A DNA stretch of 64,000 bases. Origin: CAYUQT01 sp964446835. Its GTDB lineage: Bacteria > Planctomycetota > Phycisphaerae > UBA1845 > JAFGLZ01. Numbering within the stretch: position 1 is the first letter of the stretch; each line of letters opens with the position of its first letter. The position numbers were made by a program, and so were the translations under genes. Under the pieces are notes generated by a model that was given only the letters and a program-made list of their open reading frames with translations, was not told the origin of the DNA and searched no databases. Shown here piece by piece: positions 22,207 to 31,042 of the stretch. The DNA lies in the NCBI GenBank assembly GCA_964446835.1, contig CAYUQT010000008.1, forward strand, positions 124,001 to 188,000. Direction: 5' to 3'.

Positions 22207-23034
22207 ATGGCGCACGTGCCCAGCATCACGACGGACATGTTGGACGATACCTACAAACCGTCGCGCGACGTGAAGCTGTCTCTGTTCCGATCGTTCGGCT
22301 TCCGATACGTTCACTGGTGCGACGACTGGAACAACGAGCACGTCTACAGCCGCCGGGAAACCGACACCCTCGCAGGAGTTCTGGCCGACCGCGGGCTGAC
22401 GTGTATCGATGTCCATGGAACCGCCACCCGAAGAACGCGGATCGACACCCCCGACGCCATCGATCACCGTCGCTACATTCACCTACTGCGGAACCGGATC
22501 GAATTCTGCGCCGCGGTGGGCGGCGACGCTGTGGTCATTCACCCGCCCGACGCCAACAAACGAACCGGGTTCGTGGGACGTGACCGCCTCCGCCGGGTTG
22601 CCCGTGCCGTCGACGCAGTCCGGCCCGCCTGTGAGAGGCTCGGGGTCCGACTGGCCATCGAGAACATGGGCTTCCGACAGCGATTCAATTCGAACATCCT
22701 GGAATGGTTCTTCCAGCGATATCCCGCAGAGATCGTCGGCTGGTGTTTCGATTCCGGCCACGCTAATCTGGCCCGCGACGCCCGCCGTCTGTATGCATAC
22801 GGTGATCGGCTGGCCGCCTTGCACCTGCACGACAATCGGGGGAAGAAGGATGATCATCAGCCCCCCTTCTTCGGCACCGTCGACTGGCCGGCAACCATGG
22901 AATGGCTCCGGCGCATCGGCTACCCCAAGCCGATCAACTTCGAAATCAGCCATCGCGCCCCGTTGTTCAGCGGACCGATGCGGGAATTCGTCCGCTACGC
23001 CACAGAGGGCGTCCGCCGCGCCATGACGCTGTAG
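22207..23034 (+). CDS. Sugar phosphate isomerase/epimerase-like TIM-barrel protein
   Basis: A 275-residue xylose-isomerase-like (AP endonuclease 2 superfamily) barrel, probably a cytoplasmic metal-dependent isomerase or epimerase of a sugar or cyclitol. The metal-site residues typical of the fold are visible: Glu in RLAIENMG, Asp and His in CFDSGHANLA, His in LHLHDNRG and Glu in INFEISH. No signal peptide is present. The ATG at 22207 gives the normal family N-terminus; an in-frame GTG at 22156 would add 17 residues, and neither has a strong ribosome binding site. It lies 49 bp before the next gene, so it probably shares a transcript with the hydrolase and amidohydrolase downstream. Confidence 0.8.
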   Translation: MAHVPSITTDMLDDTYKPSRDVKLSLFRSFGFRYVHWCDDWNNEHVYSRRETDTLAGVLADRGLTCIDVHGTATRRTRIDTPDAIDHRRYIHLLRNRIEFCAAVGGDAVVIHPPDANKRTGFVGRDRLRRVARAVDAVRPACERLGVRLAIENMGFRQRFNSNILEWFFQRYPAEIVGWCFDSGHANLARDARRLYAYGDRLAALHLHDNRGKKDDHQPPFFGTVDWPATMEWLRRIGYPKPINFEISHRAPLFSGPMREFVRYATEGVRRAMTL

Positions 23035-23083
23035 CAACCCATGGGCGGCAGAAGACACCGAACCTTTGTATGGGAGACCTCCA

Positions 23084-25192
23084 ATGAACAGCCGTTGCCT
23101 GACTCCGTGCTTCGTGGCCTTACTGGCCGGAACCGTTGGCGCCGCCGGCCCGGCCGCGCCAACCTTTCAGGAACTGATGGACCCCAACCTCTTTGGGGAA
23201 CCACAATGCGGCATGTGCGTCGAGGGTGTCCAGCGCCCGGCGGACGCCATTCAAATCACCACGACGGGAGCCCGGATCGAGCTGCTTCCGGCAAAGAGAG
23301 AGATTCGCCTGACCCAGCGCATCGGGCACGATCGCCCGGTGGCCGTGGTGTCGGTGGGCGTTCCCCTGGAGAACCCTCAGGTCACGCACTCCACGCGGGG
23401 CTTTGTGCGACTGACCTTGGGGGCCCCCAAGATGACCGTCCGCATCAACGGCGACTCCCTGCTGATGCTGCACGCCCACGAGCCGCTGACGGTATCCGTC
23501 CGCTCGGACATCACGCCGGCATGGAGCGACTCCTTCGGTGCCAACCACCTGATCGTCGATGAGTGGGGTGGTTTCGGTCTGTACTGTTCGCGGAAGGACC
23601 TCAAAGACCGGTTCGAGCCCTACGAGGACCCGATCGCGAAATACCCGTTGTCGGCGGATGACGTGCTGTGGATCGGCGTCTGTCCGCCCAAACCATACGA
23701 TTGGGACCGGTCCCTTCGCGACCACGTTGTGTGGCACTGGTCGGACAAAACCGGCTATCCGCCCGACGATCAGCTTCGCGCGTGGAAGGCACACGGCAAT
23801 ATCGTCCTGTTGCAGTCGGAAGTGATGCTCTGGAAGGACTGGAACCTCGACTTCGTGCCGCGGCTGGGCCTCGAAGAGTTCGCCCGCGTTCGCACGACGC
23901 TCCACGGTTTGGGCATGCGGTTCATCGTCTACACGAGCCCCTACTACTTCCTGAAGGGCACGCCCACTGAGAACAAGGCGATGAACAGCTTCGACAACTT
24001 TGCCACCACCGGCTTCCCACCGGGCTGGCCGACGGGGGAAAACATGGAGCTGTTCATGGCCGCCATCACCAAGGTGATGCGCGACTACAAGCCGGACGGC
24101 CTGTACTTCGACGGACAATACACCGAGAACCCGCCCGCCCTCTATGCCCTGGCGCGACGGACACGATCGCTGATCGGCGAGAAGGGCATTCTGGAGTGGC
24201 ACTCGACGGGGGCCCTGGGTCCGAACAAGTGCTATCTGCCCCATGCGGATGCCTATGTGGACTTCGTTCTGCGGGGAGAGGGCGAGGGCAACCTCTATCG
24301 AGACGCCGACTACCTGCGATTCTTCGTGTCGGGCTACAACATCCACAATTCCGTCGGCGTGGTGTGCAACAACGGCCCCCCGGGTATCACACTCGATCTC
24401 GTCCGGAATGCGCTGCGTGTCAACGCCCGGTTCCACACCATCGCCGGTTGGTGGGACAATCCCGCGTCAGCGGCGGCCCTGAAGGAATACCACGCCCGAA
24501 TCACACCGGTACTGCGATCCACGGTCGATGCAGAAGCAGATCAGCGACAGGCACGCATCGCCGTCAAGGCGGCGGCGATCCGTTCCGAGCTGGCCTCGCT
24601 GCGCAACGAACCCACATGGGGAAAGCCCGTGATGGCCGTGACATTCCAGTCGGTGCCCGAGGTCGCCCGCGCGGTGTCAGCCAAGAACCCTGAACCGTTC
24701 ACCGTGGCCGACGGGACACTGCGTGTCCGGGCGCTGGCCCATACGCATGCCTTCCTGCGTCTCCCCCTGAAAGCCAGGGCCAAGGGGCTGGTCATCCGGC
24801 TGCGACAGGGCACCGACGGAGGAATGTCATGGGGACCGGCGGCGATGATTCGATGGTCCGACGGCGTCGGCATGCGGATCGGCACCCGGTCTGACGGCCT
24901 GGTTCAGTCCGACATCCTGGGCAAACAGACCATCGGCGGATCGTTCAAGACGGGCGAGTGGGTGACCCTCCGCGTTCGATGGGAAGACAGTCGCGGCGTG
25001 GTCGAATCCAGCACTGACGGCAAGACCTTCCAGCGACTGTGGACCTTCGAGCACGGCGGTGCCTTGAAGGCGGCACCGTTTGAACTCCTGATCGGCAAGG
25101 TGCCATACAATGGCCAGCCCATCGACCACACCGAGCCAGGACCCCTGGGTGAAAGTGGTATAGAATACGTGAACATCTACTGTGACCAGTGA
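23084..25192 (+). CDS. Exported glycoside-hydrolase-like TIM-barrel protein with C-terminal beta-sandwich
   Basis: A 702-residue exported protein. The start at 23084 is supported by GGAG 7 bases upstream and by the signal peptide that follows (residues 1-20, to VGAAG). Residues about 30-180 are beta-rich. Residues about 190-490 look like a (beta/alpha)8 hydrolase with the strand motif KPDGLYFDGQYTEN (near 340) and ILEWHSTGALGPN. The C-terminal 170 residues resemble a LamG/concanavalin-like module (ESSTDGKTFQRLW). I cannot place it in a numbered GH family. Translation of the next gene starts 10 bp after its stop. Confidence 0.65.
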   Translation: MNSRCLTPCFVALLAGTVGAAGPAAPTFQELMDPNLFGEPQCGMCVEGVQRPADAIQITTTGARIELLPAKREIRLTQRIGHDRPVAVVSVGVPLENPQVTHSTRGFVRLTLGAPKMTVRINGDSLLMLHAHEPLTVSVRSDITPAWSDSFGANHLIVDEWGGFGLYCSRKDLKDRFEPYEDPIAKYPLSADDVLWIGVCPPKPYDWDRSLRDHVVWHWSDKTGYPPDDQLRAWKAHGNIVLLQSEVMLWKDWNLDFVPRLGLEEFARVRTTLHGLGMRFIVYTSPYYFLKGTPTENKAMNSFDNFATTGFPPGWPTGENMELFMAAITKVMRDYKPDGLYFDGQYTENPPALYALARRTRSLIGEKGILEWHSTGALGPNKCYLPHADAYVDFVLRGEGEGNLYRDADYLRFFVSGYNIHNSVGVVCNNGPPGITLDLVRNALRVNARFHTIAGWWDNPASAAALKEYHARITPVLRSTVDAEADQRQARIAVKAAAIRSELASLRNEPTWGKPVMAVTFQSVPEVARAVSAKNPEPFTVADGTLRVRALAHTHAFLRLPLKARAKGLVIRLRQGTDGGMSWGPAAMIRWSDGVGMRIGTRSDGLVQSDILGKQTIGGSFKTGEWVTLRVRWEDSRGVVESSTDGKTFQRLWTFEHGGALKAAPFELLIGKVPYNGQPIDHTEPGPLGESGIEYVNIYCDQ

Positions 25193-25202
25193 GGGTAAGG
25201 TA

Positions 25203-26654
25203 ATGATGAACACGGACCGCGCTCGTTTCGGACACTCGGCAACTGCACCGCGATCAACAGTGCTGGCGGTGCTCTTGCTTGGCGCCGCGATCGCGCAAGC
25301 GCAGAACACGCGACAGACGCCCACCTATCAGCGGATCAAGGCGAAGCTCGACGCCATACCCGCGATCGACTCGCACGATCACCTGGTCCCGTTCGATCAG
25401 CTTCGCAGCGCGAGCCAGACGTCCCACAGCGCCGGAATGAACCTGGCCGCCGTCTGGCAGCGTAGCTACTACGGATGGATCAATCCCATCTCTCCACGGA
25501 AGCAGGGCCAAGGCTTCGATGAGTGGTGGGCCAAGGCCAAGAATGACTTCGTGAACGCTCGGGCGACGAGCTTCTATCGCTATCTGCTGCCGGCCTTCAC
25601 CGACCTCTACGGAGTCGACTTCGAACGTCTGACCGACGAACAGGCCCGGCAGCTCGATCTTCGGATCGTCGAGAACTACCGCGACCCTCGCTGGGTCTAT
25701 CAGGTCGTCACCGAGCGGGCGAATATCGAGCTGGTGCTGTCGGACCCCTATTGGGCCCGCATGGCCTTCAAGACCGACTACCCGTTCGTCGCGCTCGTGC
25801 TGAACGTCAATGCACTGTTCAAGGGCATGTGTCCTTCGGAACGGGCCAATCCGATGGACGACCCCTACCTGTTCGCCCGGCAGCGCAACATGGCCGTGAA
25901 CACACTGGATGACTATGTGACGCTCGTCGACAGCATCATCGCCCATGCCAAGAGCCGCGGCGCCGTGTGTCTGAAGAACACCCTGGCGTACGAGCGAACG
26001 CTCGATTTCGCCAGGGTCTCGAAGGAGCGGGCCGCCGCGGCGTTCGGCCACCGGCGCGCCGATCTTTCGCCCGCCCAGGTCCGGGATTTCGAGGACTACC
26101 TCATGTGGCGGATCGTCGAGATGGCCGCCCGGCACGATCTGCCCCTTCAGATCCACACGGGGCACGCCCGTATCCAGGGCTCCAACCCGATGCTCCTGGT
26201 CGACCTGATCGCCGCCAATCCCAAGACCAAGTTCGTCCTGTTCCACGGCGGCTACCCCTGGGTGGGTGAGACCGGGGCGATCATGCAGCGACACGGCTCG
26301 CACGTGTGGATCGATTCGGTCTGGCTGCCGACGATCAGCTACACGATGGGCAAGCGGGCCTTTCACGAATGGCTCGACGTGATGCCGTCGAACCGCCTGA
26401 TGTGGGGCGCCGACAGCAATCACGCCGAGGGGATCTACGGGGCCACCGAGTTCACACGCCGATGCCTGGCCGAGGTTCTGGCCGAACGGGTCGATCGCGG
26501 CGACCTGCTCGAAGAGCACGCCCTGCGGATCGGCGCCCAGGTCCTTCGCGATAACGCCCTGGAGCTCTATACACCTCTGAAGTCGATGCTCTGGAAGCAG
26601 ACCGGCAAGCCGATGCGACCGGAGACGGGGCCCACAGCAACAGGCGGAAAATGA
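25203..26654 (+). CDS. Exported amidohydrolase superfamily protein (Amidohydro_2-like)
   Basis: A 483-residue metal-dependent hydrolase or decarboxylase-type TIM barrel. The metal site looks complete: H58-x-H60 in DSHDHLVP, His in LQIHTGHA, His in VLFHGGYPW and Asp in LMWGADSNH. A signal peptide is visible (STVLAVLLLGAAIAQAQ). Two adjacent ATGs (25203, 25206) follow a modest AAGG; an in-frame GTG at 25182 overlaps the previous gene. The resemblance to uronate isomerase and COG2159 proteins suggests action on a carboxylated sugar or related small molecule released by the neighbouring hydrolase, but this is inference from context. Confidence 0.75.
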   Translation: MMNTDRARFGHSATAPRSTVLAVLLLGAAIAQAQNTRQTPTYQRIKAKLDAIPAIDSHDHLVPFDQLRSASQTSHSAGMNLAAVWQRSYYGWINPISPRKQGQGFDEWWAKAKNDFVNARATSFYRYLLPAFTDLYGVDFERLTDEQARQLDLRIVENYRDPRWVYQVVTERANIELVLSDPYWARMAFKTDYPFVALVLNVNALFKGMCPSERANPMDDPYLFARQRNMAVNTLDDYVTLVDSIIAHAKSRGAVCLKNTLAYERTLDFARVSKERAAAAFGHRRADLSPAQVRDFEDYLMWRIVEMAARHDLPLQIHTGHARIQGSNPMLLVDLIAANPKTKFVLFHGGYPWVGETGAIMQRHGSHVWIDSVWLPTISYTMGKRAFHEWLDVMPSNRLMWGADSNHAEGIYGATEFTRRCLAEVLAERVDRGDLLEEHALRIGAQVLRDNALELYTPLKSMLWKQTGKPMRPETGPTATGGK

Positions 26655-26765
26655 CGACGGGCGGACCCACGGAGCCCCTGGGCCGCCACTCCGACACCGG
26701 CTGCCGTCTTACGTAGCGGCTCTATCTTGCCGATGATACCCTGAAGGACAAAGGAGACATGGCCG

Positions 26766-27482
26766 ATGAGTGCGGCGGACCATCCTATTATGCAGGCGGC
26801 GGTGCGCGGTCGATACACCCTGCTGCTGGTCTGCTTTCTGCTGCTGTTCGCCGTCTACCCGATGATACGAACCAACGCGTTGGGCGTGGACCTGCTGGAT
26901 GTCCTGCTGACGGCAATGCTCATGGCCGTGCTCTACGCCGAACATCGCGAACGAGGACACCGGCTGATTGCACTCCTGCTGGGTCTGCCGACCGTCGGTG
27001 CCAACTGGCTCTACTACCTCGCGCCCAGTGTGACGGTGGGTTCGCTGGGAGATGCCTTGCTGGCGGTGTTCTTCGCCTTTGCATCCTACTCGGTACTGTA
27101 CGACGTGCTGTCCGGCAACAGGGTCACCTTCGACAAGGTCGCTGGCGGAATCTGTGTGTATCTCCTGATCGCCATGGTCTTCGCCATGGGGTTCTCGGTG
27201 CTCGAGGTCTGGAGACCGAATTCCTTCCATGTGGACGGCGTCGCGAGAATCCCGCCGCTCGATGCCGCCGGCTTTGCCGGGTTGCACATCACCTTCGTCT
27301 ACTACAGCATGATCACCCTGACCACGACGGGCTTCGGCGACATTACGCCCAGTTCCCAGGTCGCCCGGAGTCTCACCTCTCTCGAGGCCATTATCGGCGT
27401 ACTCTACCTGGCCGTCCTGCTGTCGCGGCTGGTGGCCCTCCAGGTGGCCCACTCCCAGGAAGCCACCTACCCCGATCAGTAG
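26766..27482 (+). CDS. Two-pore-type potassium channel family membrane protein
   Basis: A 238-residue membrane protein with about six hydrophobic segments. The last two enclose a P-loop with the selectivity filter TTTGFGDI (typical K+ channels have TVGYG or TTGFGD), placing it in the Ion_trans_2 family. No cytoplasmic RCK/TrkA-N domain is attached. A GGAG lies 9 bases before the ATG. It is 111 bp downstream of the amidohydrolase gene, and a functional link is not evident. Its TAG stop and the stop of the convergent gene lie within one small hairpin (27479-27498). Confidence 0.85.
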   Translation: MSAADHPIMQAAVRGRYTLLLVCFLLLFAVYPMIRTNALGVDLLDVLLTAMLMAVLYAEHRERGHRLIALLLGLPTVGANWLYYLAPSVTVGSLGDALLAVFFAFASYSVLYDVLSGNRVTFDKVAGGICVYLLIAMVFAMGFSVLEVWRPNSFHVDGVARIPPLDAAGFAGLHITFVYYSMITLTTTGFGDITPSSQVARSLTSLEAIIGVLYLAVLLSRLVALQVAHSQEATYPDQ

Positions 27483-27498
27483 CCATCGCTGCGGCTAC
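27479..27498. terminator. Small hairpin spanning two convergent stop codons
   Basis: GTAGCC (27479-27484) and GGCTAC (27493-27498) form a 6-bp stem with an 8-base loop that covers the stop codons of both the channel gene and the HEAT/FG-GAP gene. Terminator activity is possible in either direction but no T-run follows. Confidence 0.25.
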
Positions 27499-29561
27499 GG
27501 GCTCTTGCTCAGGTGGACGAAGATCCCCTTCTTGTTGCCCACAATCACGTCGGGAATACCGTCGCCGTTCAGGTCGCTCGCCTCAACCTGGGTGCCGACC
27601 CCCGAATCGTCATCGATCAGGTGCGGCACGAACGTAACACCGCCCCGCGCATCGCGCCGCAGCTCAAACCACAGCACGACCGCCGGTGCGTCCGGCTCCT
27701 TGTCCCCCTTGGGACCGTGGGCCCAGAACCGCTTGCCGGTCACGATGTCCGGCAGCCCGTCGCCGTTGACATCCACCAGGGCGAAGGCGTGGAGCTGGCT
27801 CACCCGAAGGTCCTTGGAGTTCAGATCGGGCGTTGGAGACAGGATCACGTTCTGCTTCCAGTTGATCTGCCCCTTGCGATCCTTGAGCTGCTTGTACCAG
27901 ACCAGGCCGTAGTGGTGGCAGTGCCACGCCGTGATCACGTCGTTCAGCCCGTCGCCGTCGACGTCGGCTACGAGGATCTGAGCCGCCGCATCGGCAAAGT
28001 GGAAGGGGTGGAACGCCCACGGCTGCCCCTCTTTCGGCTCGGCCGGCTGCTCCCACCATCCGACGGCCTCCACCAGATCGACCCGCTTGTCGCCGTTGAT
28101 GTCGCCGAATCCGACGCCGTGCGTGAACTTCTGGTAGCGTTTGTCCTGCGTGGAAACCGCGTGGAACACCCACGGCTGATCCGGCTTCTTCGGGTCATAC
28201 GTGGCGTATCCCAAATAGCCTTCGATGTTGAAGATTAATTCCGGCCGGTCGTCGTCGTTGACGTCGCCCCATACGGGCGATTCGTTCGAGACGTTCGTAT
28301 ACGCCAGATGCCGCTTCCACGGCTCATCCTTGCCGGCGGGATTCTCATACCAGTAGCCCTCTGCGCTGGGGAACGGCACGTAGAACACATCCGTCCAGCC
28401 GTCTCCGTTGAAGTCTGCGGTGTAGGTCAGGAAGTTGTCGGAGTAGCCGTTCGGATCGTACACCTTGGGCTCACGGATCTGGTGCTTCTTCTGAAAATCG
28501 GGGCCCTCGAACCAGAACGGTCCGGCAACGACGTCCATCTTTCCGTCCTTGTTGAAGTCACCGTAGTAGGCCCCCTCGGCGTAGAACTGATCGGAAAGCC
28601 GAAGCTTCCTGAAGGCAGGTACCGGCGGGGTCTTGCCCAGAGCAACCAGGGCCCGCACAGCCGCCAGACGCACGGCAGGGTCCGGAGTGAGAGCGGCCGC
28701 CGCAACCGCATCGGCCGCCGTGGCGTCTCCACGCTGACCCAGGGCCTCCAACAGGCCGATCCGCGTCAGCGGAGCGGTTTCGGTCAACAAGGCGGCAAAT
28801 GCCGCCGTGGCATTCGCAGCCGGCAGCTCGCGAACCAGTTCGACACACGCCAATTGTGCCACCGTGTCTTTGACCTTCAGGCCTTCGACCACTCGCGAAA
28901 CGGCAGCGTCACCGGCGGACAACACCACCCCTCGATACGCGGCCACGCGGACGTGGTCGGGCTCCTTCGAGCCGTACAGCTCCTGATAGAGGGCCGACGC
29001 TGCCTGGGCATCCTTCTGGGCGAGCAGCCGATCGGCACAATCGAGCAGGGCGTCGACGATCGCCGCATGAGCCGGTGACGGCGTCGCAGCGGCCTTCTTC
29101 AATCCGGCGACGGCCTCCGGGCCGCCGATCCTGCCGACCGCCTTGGCTGCCGATCCCGCCGTAACGGAATCCGCATCCGCCAGGAGGGCGATCAGACCCG
29201 GCAGGGCCCGCGCCTCACGACGTATCCCGAGGGCATTGGCAACGGCCGCCCGCGTCTTTCCGCTGGTAGTGCCCAATGCGGTGGTGAGCGCCTCTCCCGC
29301 CTCGGCGCCGGGCAGCGTCTCGAGCACGTCGAGTGCCCACTGATCCATATGCTCCTGTGAAAGCAGCGAGATCAACGCGGGGATGGCCTTGGCTGTCGCG
29401 ATCTGCTTCAGCCGAAGGCAGGCCGCCTCCTTCTCGGCCGGACCGGCGCCCGATTGGAGCACCGCAATGGCCTTCTCCTCGTCGCTGGATTCCGCCCGAA
29501 CCGCCGGAGAGGACAGCACGATTCCTGTCAGCACGATAAGTGTCAGGGTCAGATATTTCAT
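27495..29561 (-). CDS. Exported HEAT-repeat and FG-GAP/VCBS-repeat protein
   Basis: A 688-residue extracytoplasmic protein. The start at 29561 is set by GGAG 8 bases upstream and the signal peptide (KYLTLTLIVLTGIVLSSPAVRA). Residues about 25-310 are alanine-rich HEAT-like repeats. The C-terminal half has at least seven calcium-loop motifs of the DxNxDG type (DFNKDGKMD, DFNGDGWTD, DVNDDDRPE, DINGDKRVD, DVDGDGLND, DVNGDGLPD, DLNGDGIPD), which build a beta-propeller as in VCBS/FG-GAP proteins. Such proteins are common in Planctomycetota and probably bind surfaces, polymers or partner proteins. It starts 14 bp after the Gfo/Idh gene on the same strand. Confidence 0.85.
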   Translation of the reverse strand: MKYLTLTLIVLTGIVLSSPAVRAESSDEEKAIAVLQSGAGPAEKEAACLRLKQIATAKAIPALISLLSQEHMDQWALDVLETLPGAEAGEALTTALGTTSGKTRAAVANALGIRREARALPGLIALLADADSVTAGSAAKAVGRIGGPEAVAGLKKAAATPSPAHAAIVDALLDCADRLLAQKDAQAASALYQELYGSKEPDHVRVAAYRGVVLSAGDAAVSRVVEGLKVKDTVAQLACVELVRELPAANATAAFAALLTETAPLTRIGLLEALGQRGDATAADAVAAAALTPDPAVRLAAVRALVALGKTPPVPAFRKLRLSDQFYAEGAYYGDFNKDGKMDVVAGPFWFEGPDFQKKHQIREPKVYDPNGYSDNFLTYTADFNGDGWTDVFYVPFPSAEGYWYENPAGKDEPWKRHLAYTNVSNESPVWGDVNDDDRPELIFNIEGYLGYATYDPKKPDQPWVFHAVSTQDKRYQKFTHGVGFGDINGDKRVDLVEAVGWWEQPAEPKEGQPWAFHPFHFADAAAQILVADVDGDGLNDVITAWHCHHYGLVWYKQLKDRKGQINWKQNVILSPTPDLNSKDLRVSQLHAFALVDVNGDGLPDIVTGKRFWAHGPKGDKEPDAPAVVLWFELRRDARGGVTFVPHLIDDDSGVGTQVEASDLNGDGIPDVIVGNKKGIFVHLSKSP

Positions 29562-29574
29562 GGTTGATTCTCCG

Positions 29575-30888
29575 TCAAATCTGCCAGGGAGAACGGAAGG
29601 CCGTCGAGAGCAGCCGGTTGGCCTCGTCGTCGCCGACGAAGCGCTCCTGCTGCGGGTCCCATTTGAGATTCCGCTTGAGCTGCAAGGCGATCCCGCCGAG
29701 CAGCACCACGCTGGCCGCTCGGTGAGCCGTCTCCATATCGCAAATCGGCTGCTTGCGGGTGCGTACGCAATCGAGGAAGTTGCCCGAGTGGCTGTGGCTT
29801 CTGTAGACCTTCGCATCAGACGGACCCACCGGACTCTGAAGAACCTCCGGCGAATGGGCGGCGATCCGCTGACGATCCACGGCAATCCAGCCATCCGTGC
29901 CTACAAAGCGAGCCCCGCCTTCGCCCCCGATGTCGCTGCCGGGGAAGGGACACCCGTGAACCACGACCCCGTTGGCGTAGTGATAGCGGAGGACGTCTTT
30001 ATCGATCGTCATCTCGACGGGGCCCGTCCGATCGGTGTCGAGCACCCACTGAATGAAGTCGTAGTGGTGCGGCGCCCAGTTGATGTCGCCGATCCCGCAG
30101 AACATGTGGGCGTGAGCCGTGCCGGCAAAGGGTGCCCACGGCGCCGGGCCGAGGAACAGGTCCCAATCCAGTCCGGCCGGCACGGGCTTCGGCTCGCCGA
30201 ACCGCCGCCAGGCGAAGGTGCCGCCGGGCCGAAACGCATACACCTCTTTGAGTTTGCCGATCCTGCCGGCGCGAACGAGTTCGCAGGCCCTCAGGAACTT
30301 GCCGCCGTACTCCGACCGCTGTTGCGTGCCGGCCTGAAACACCCGCCCGTAGCGCCGAACCGCCGTCAGCATCGCCTGACTCTCGCGGATCGTGATGGCC
30401 GTGGGCTTCTCACAGTAGATGTCCTTGCCGGCCTCGGCCGCCATAACCGTCATTACGCCGTGCCAGTGGATCGGAGATCCCAGCAGCACGGCATCGATGT
30501 CGCCGCGGGCCAGCACCTCGCGGAAATCGAGATAGGCCTTGCAGGACTCGTACTTACCCGCCCCCAAGGTGCGGGTGTAGTGCTCGTTGACTTTGTTGCA
30601 GGCGTCGTCGCGGCGCTCCCGCCAGGCATCGCAGACGGCCAGAACCTGAACGTCCTCACGTGCCAGGTAGCCTCCCTTGAGGTACGTCCATGCCTTGCCG
30701 AGCAGGTGCCCGCCGCCCTGGCCACCCACTCCGATGAACCCCATCGTGATCCGTTCGCTCGGCGCCGTGAACCCCCCCTTGCCCAGCGCGGAGGCCGGGA
30801 CCACATAGGGAAAGGCCGCAACGGCACCCAGGGTCTTGGCTCCTCGGCGCAGAAACTGGCGCCGTGACGTCGTCGTTCGTCCGTTCAT
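29575..30888 (-). CDS. Tat-exported Gfo/Idh/MocA family oxidoreductase
   Basis: A 437-residue NAD(P)-dependent oxidoreductase-fold protein. The N-terminus is a twin-arginine signal (SRRQFLRRGAKTLGA). The Rossmann fingerprint GFIGVGGQGGGH is at about 50-61, and the family motif YCEKPTAITI follows at about 150-160. GAGGGAG 8 bases upstream supports the start at 30888. Members act on sugars and cyclitols, or hydrolyse glycosides by a redox route. It is co-directional and 14 bp from the HEAT/FG-GAP gene, so the two are probably co-expressed. Confidence 0.88.
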   Translation of the reverse strand: MNGRTTTSRRQFLRRGAKTLGAVAAFPYVVPASALGKGGFTAPSERITMGFIGVGGQGGGHLLGKAWTYLKGGYLAREDVQVLAVCDAWRERRDDACNKVNEHYTRTLGAGKYESCKAYLDFREVLARGDIDAVLLGSPIHWHGVMTVMAAEAGKDIYCEKPTAITIRESQAMLTAVRRYGRVFQAGTQQRSEYGGKFLRACELVRAGRIGKLKEVYAFRPGGTFAWRRFGEPKPVPAGLDWDLFLGPAPWAPFAGTAHAHMFCGIGDINWAPHHYDFIQWVLDTDRTGPVEMTIDKDVLRYHYANGVVVHGCPFPGSDIGGEGGARFVGTDGWIAVDRQRIAAHSPEVLQSPVGPSDAKVYRSHSHSGNFLDCVRTRKQPICDMETAHRAASVVLLGGIALQLKRNLKWDPQQERFVGDDEANRLLSTAFRSPWQI

Positions 30889-31042
30889 GGAATGCACTCC
30901 CTCAAGCGATCGCTTTTCAATCACCGCATACGCCGTGCCGCCGGCACGCGCGCCGGTGTGGTATTGTCCGGTACGACGGTCGTTGTGTCTACGGGGCACC
31001 CCTCCGAGAAGGCGGCCCTGGCTGCGAGCCTCGATTCGGACC

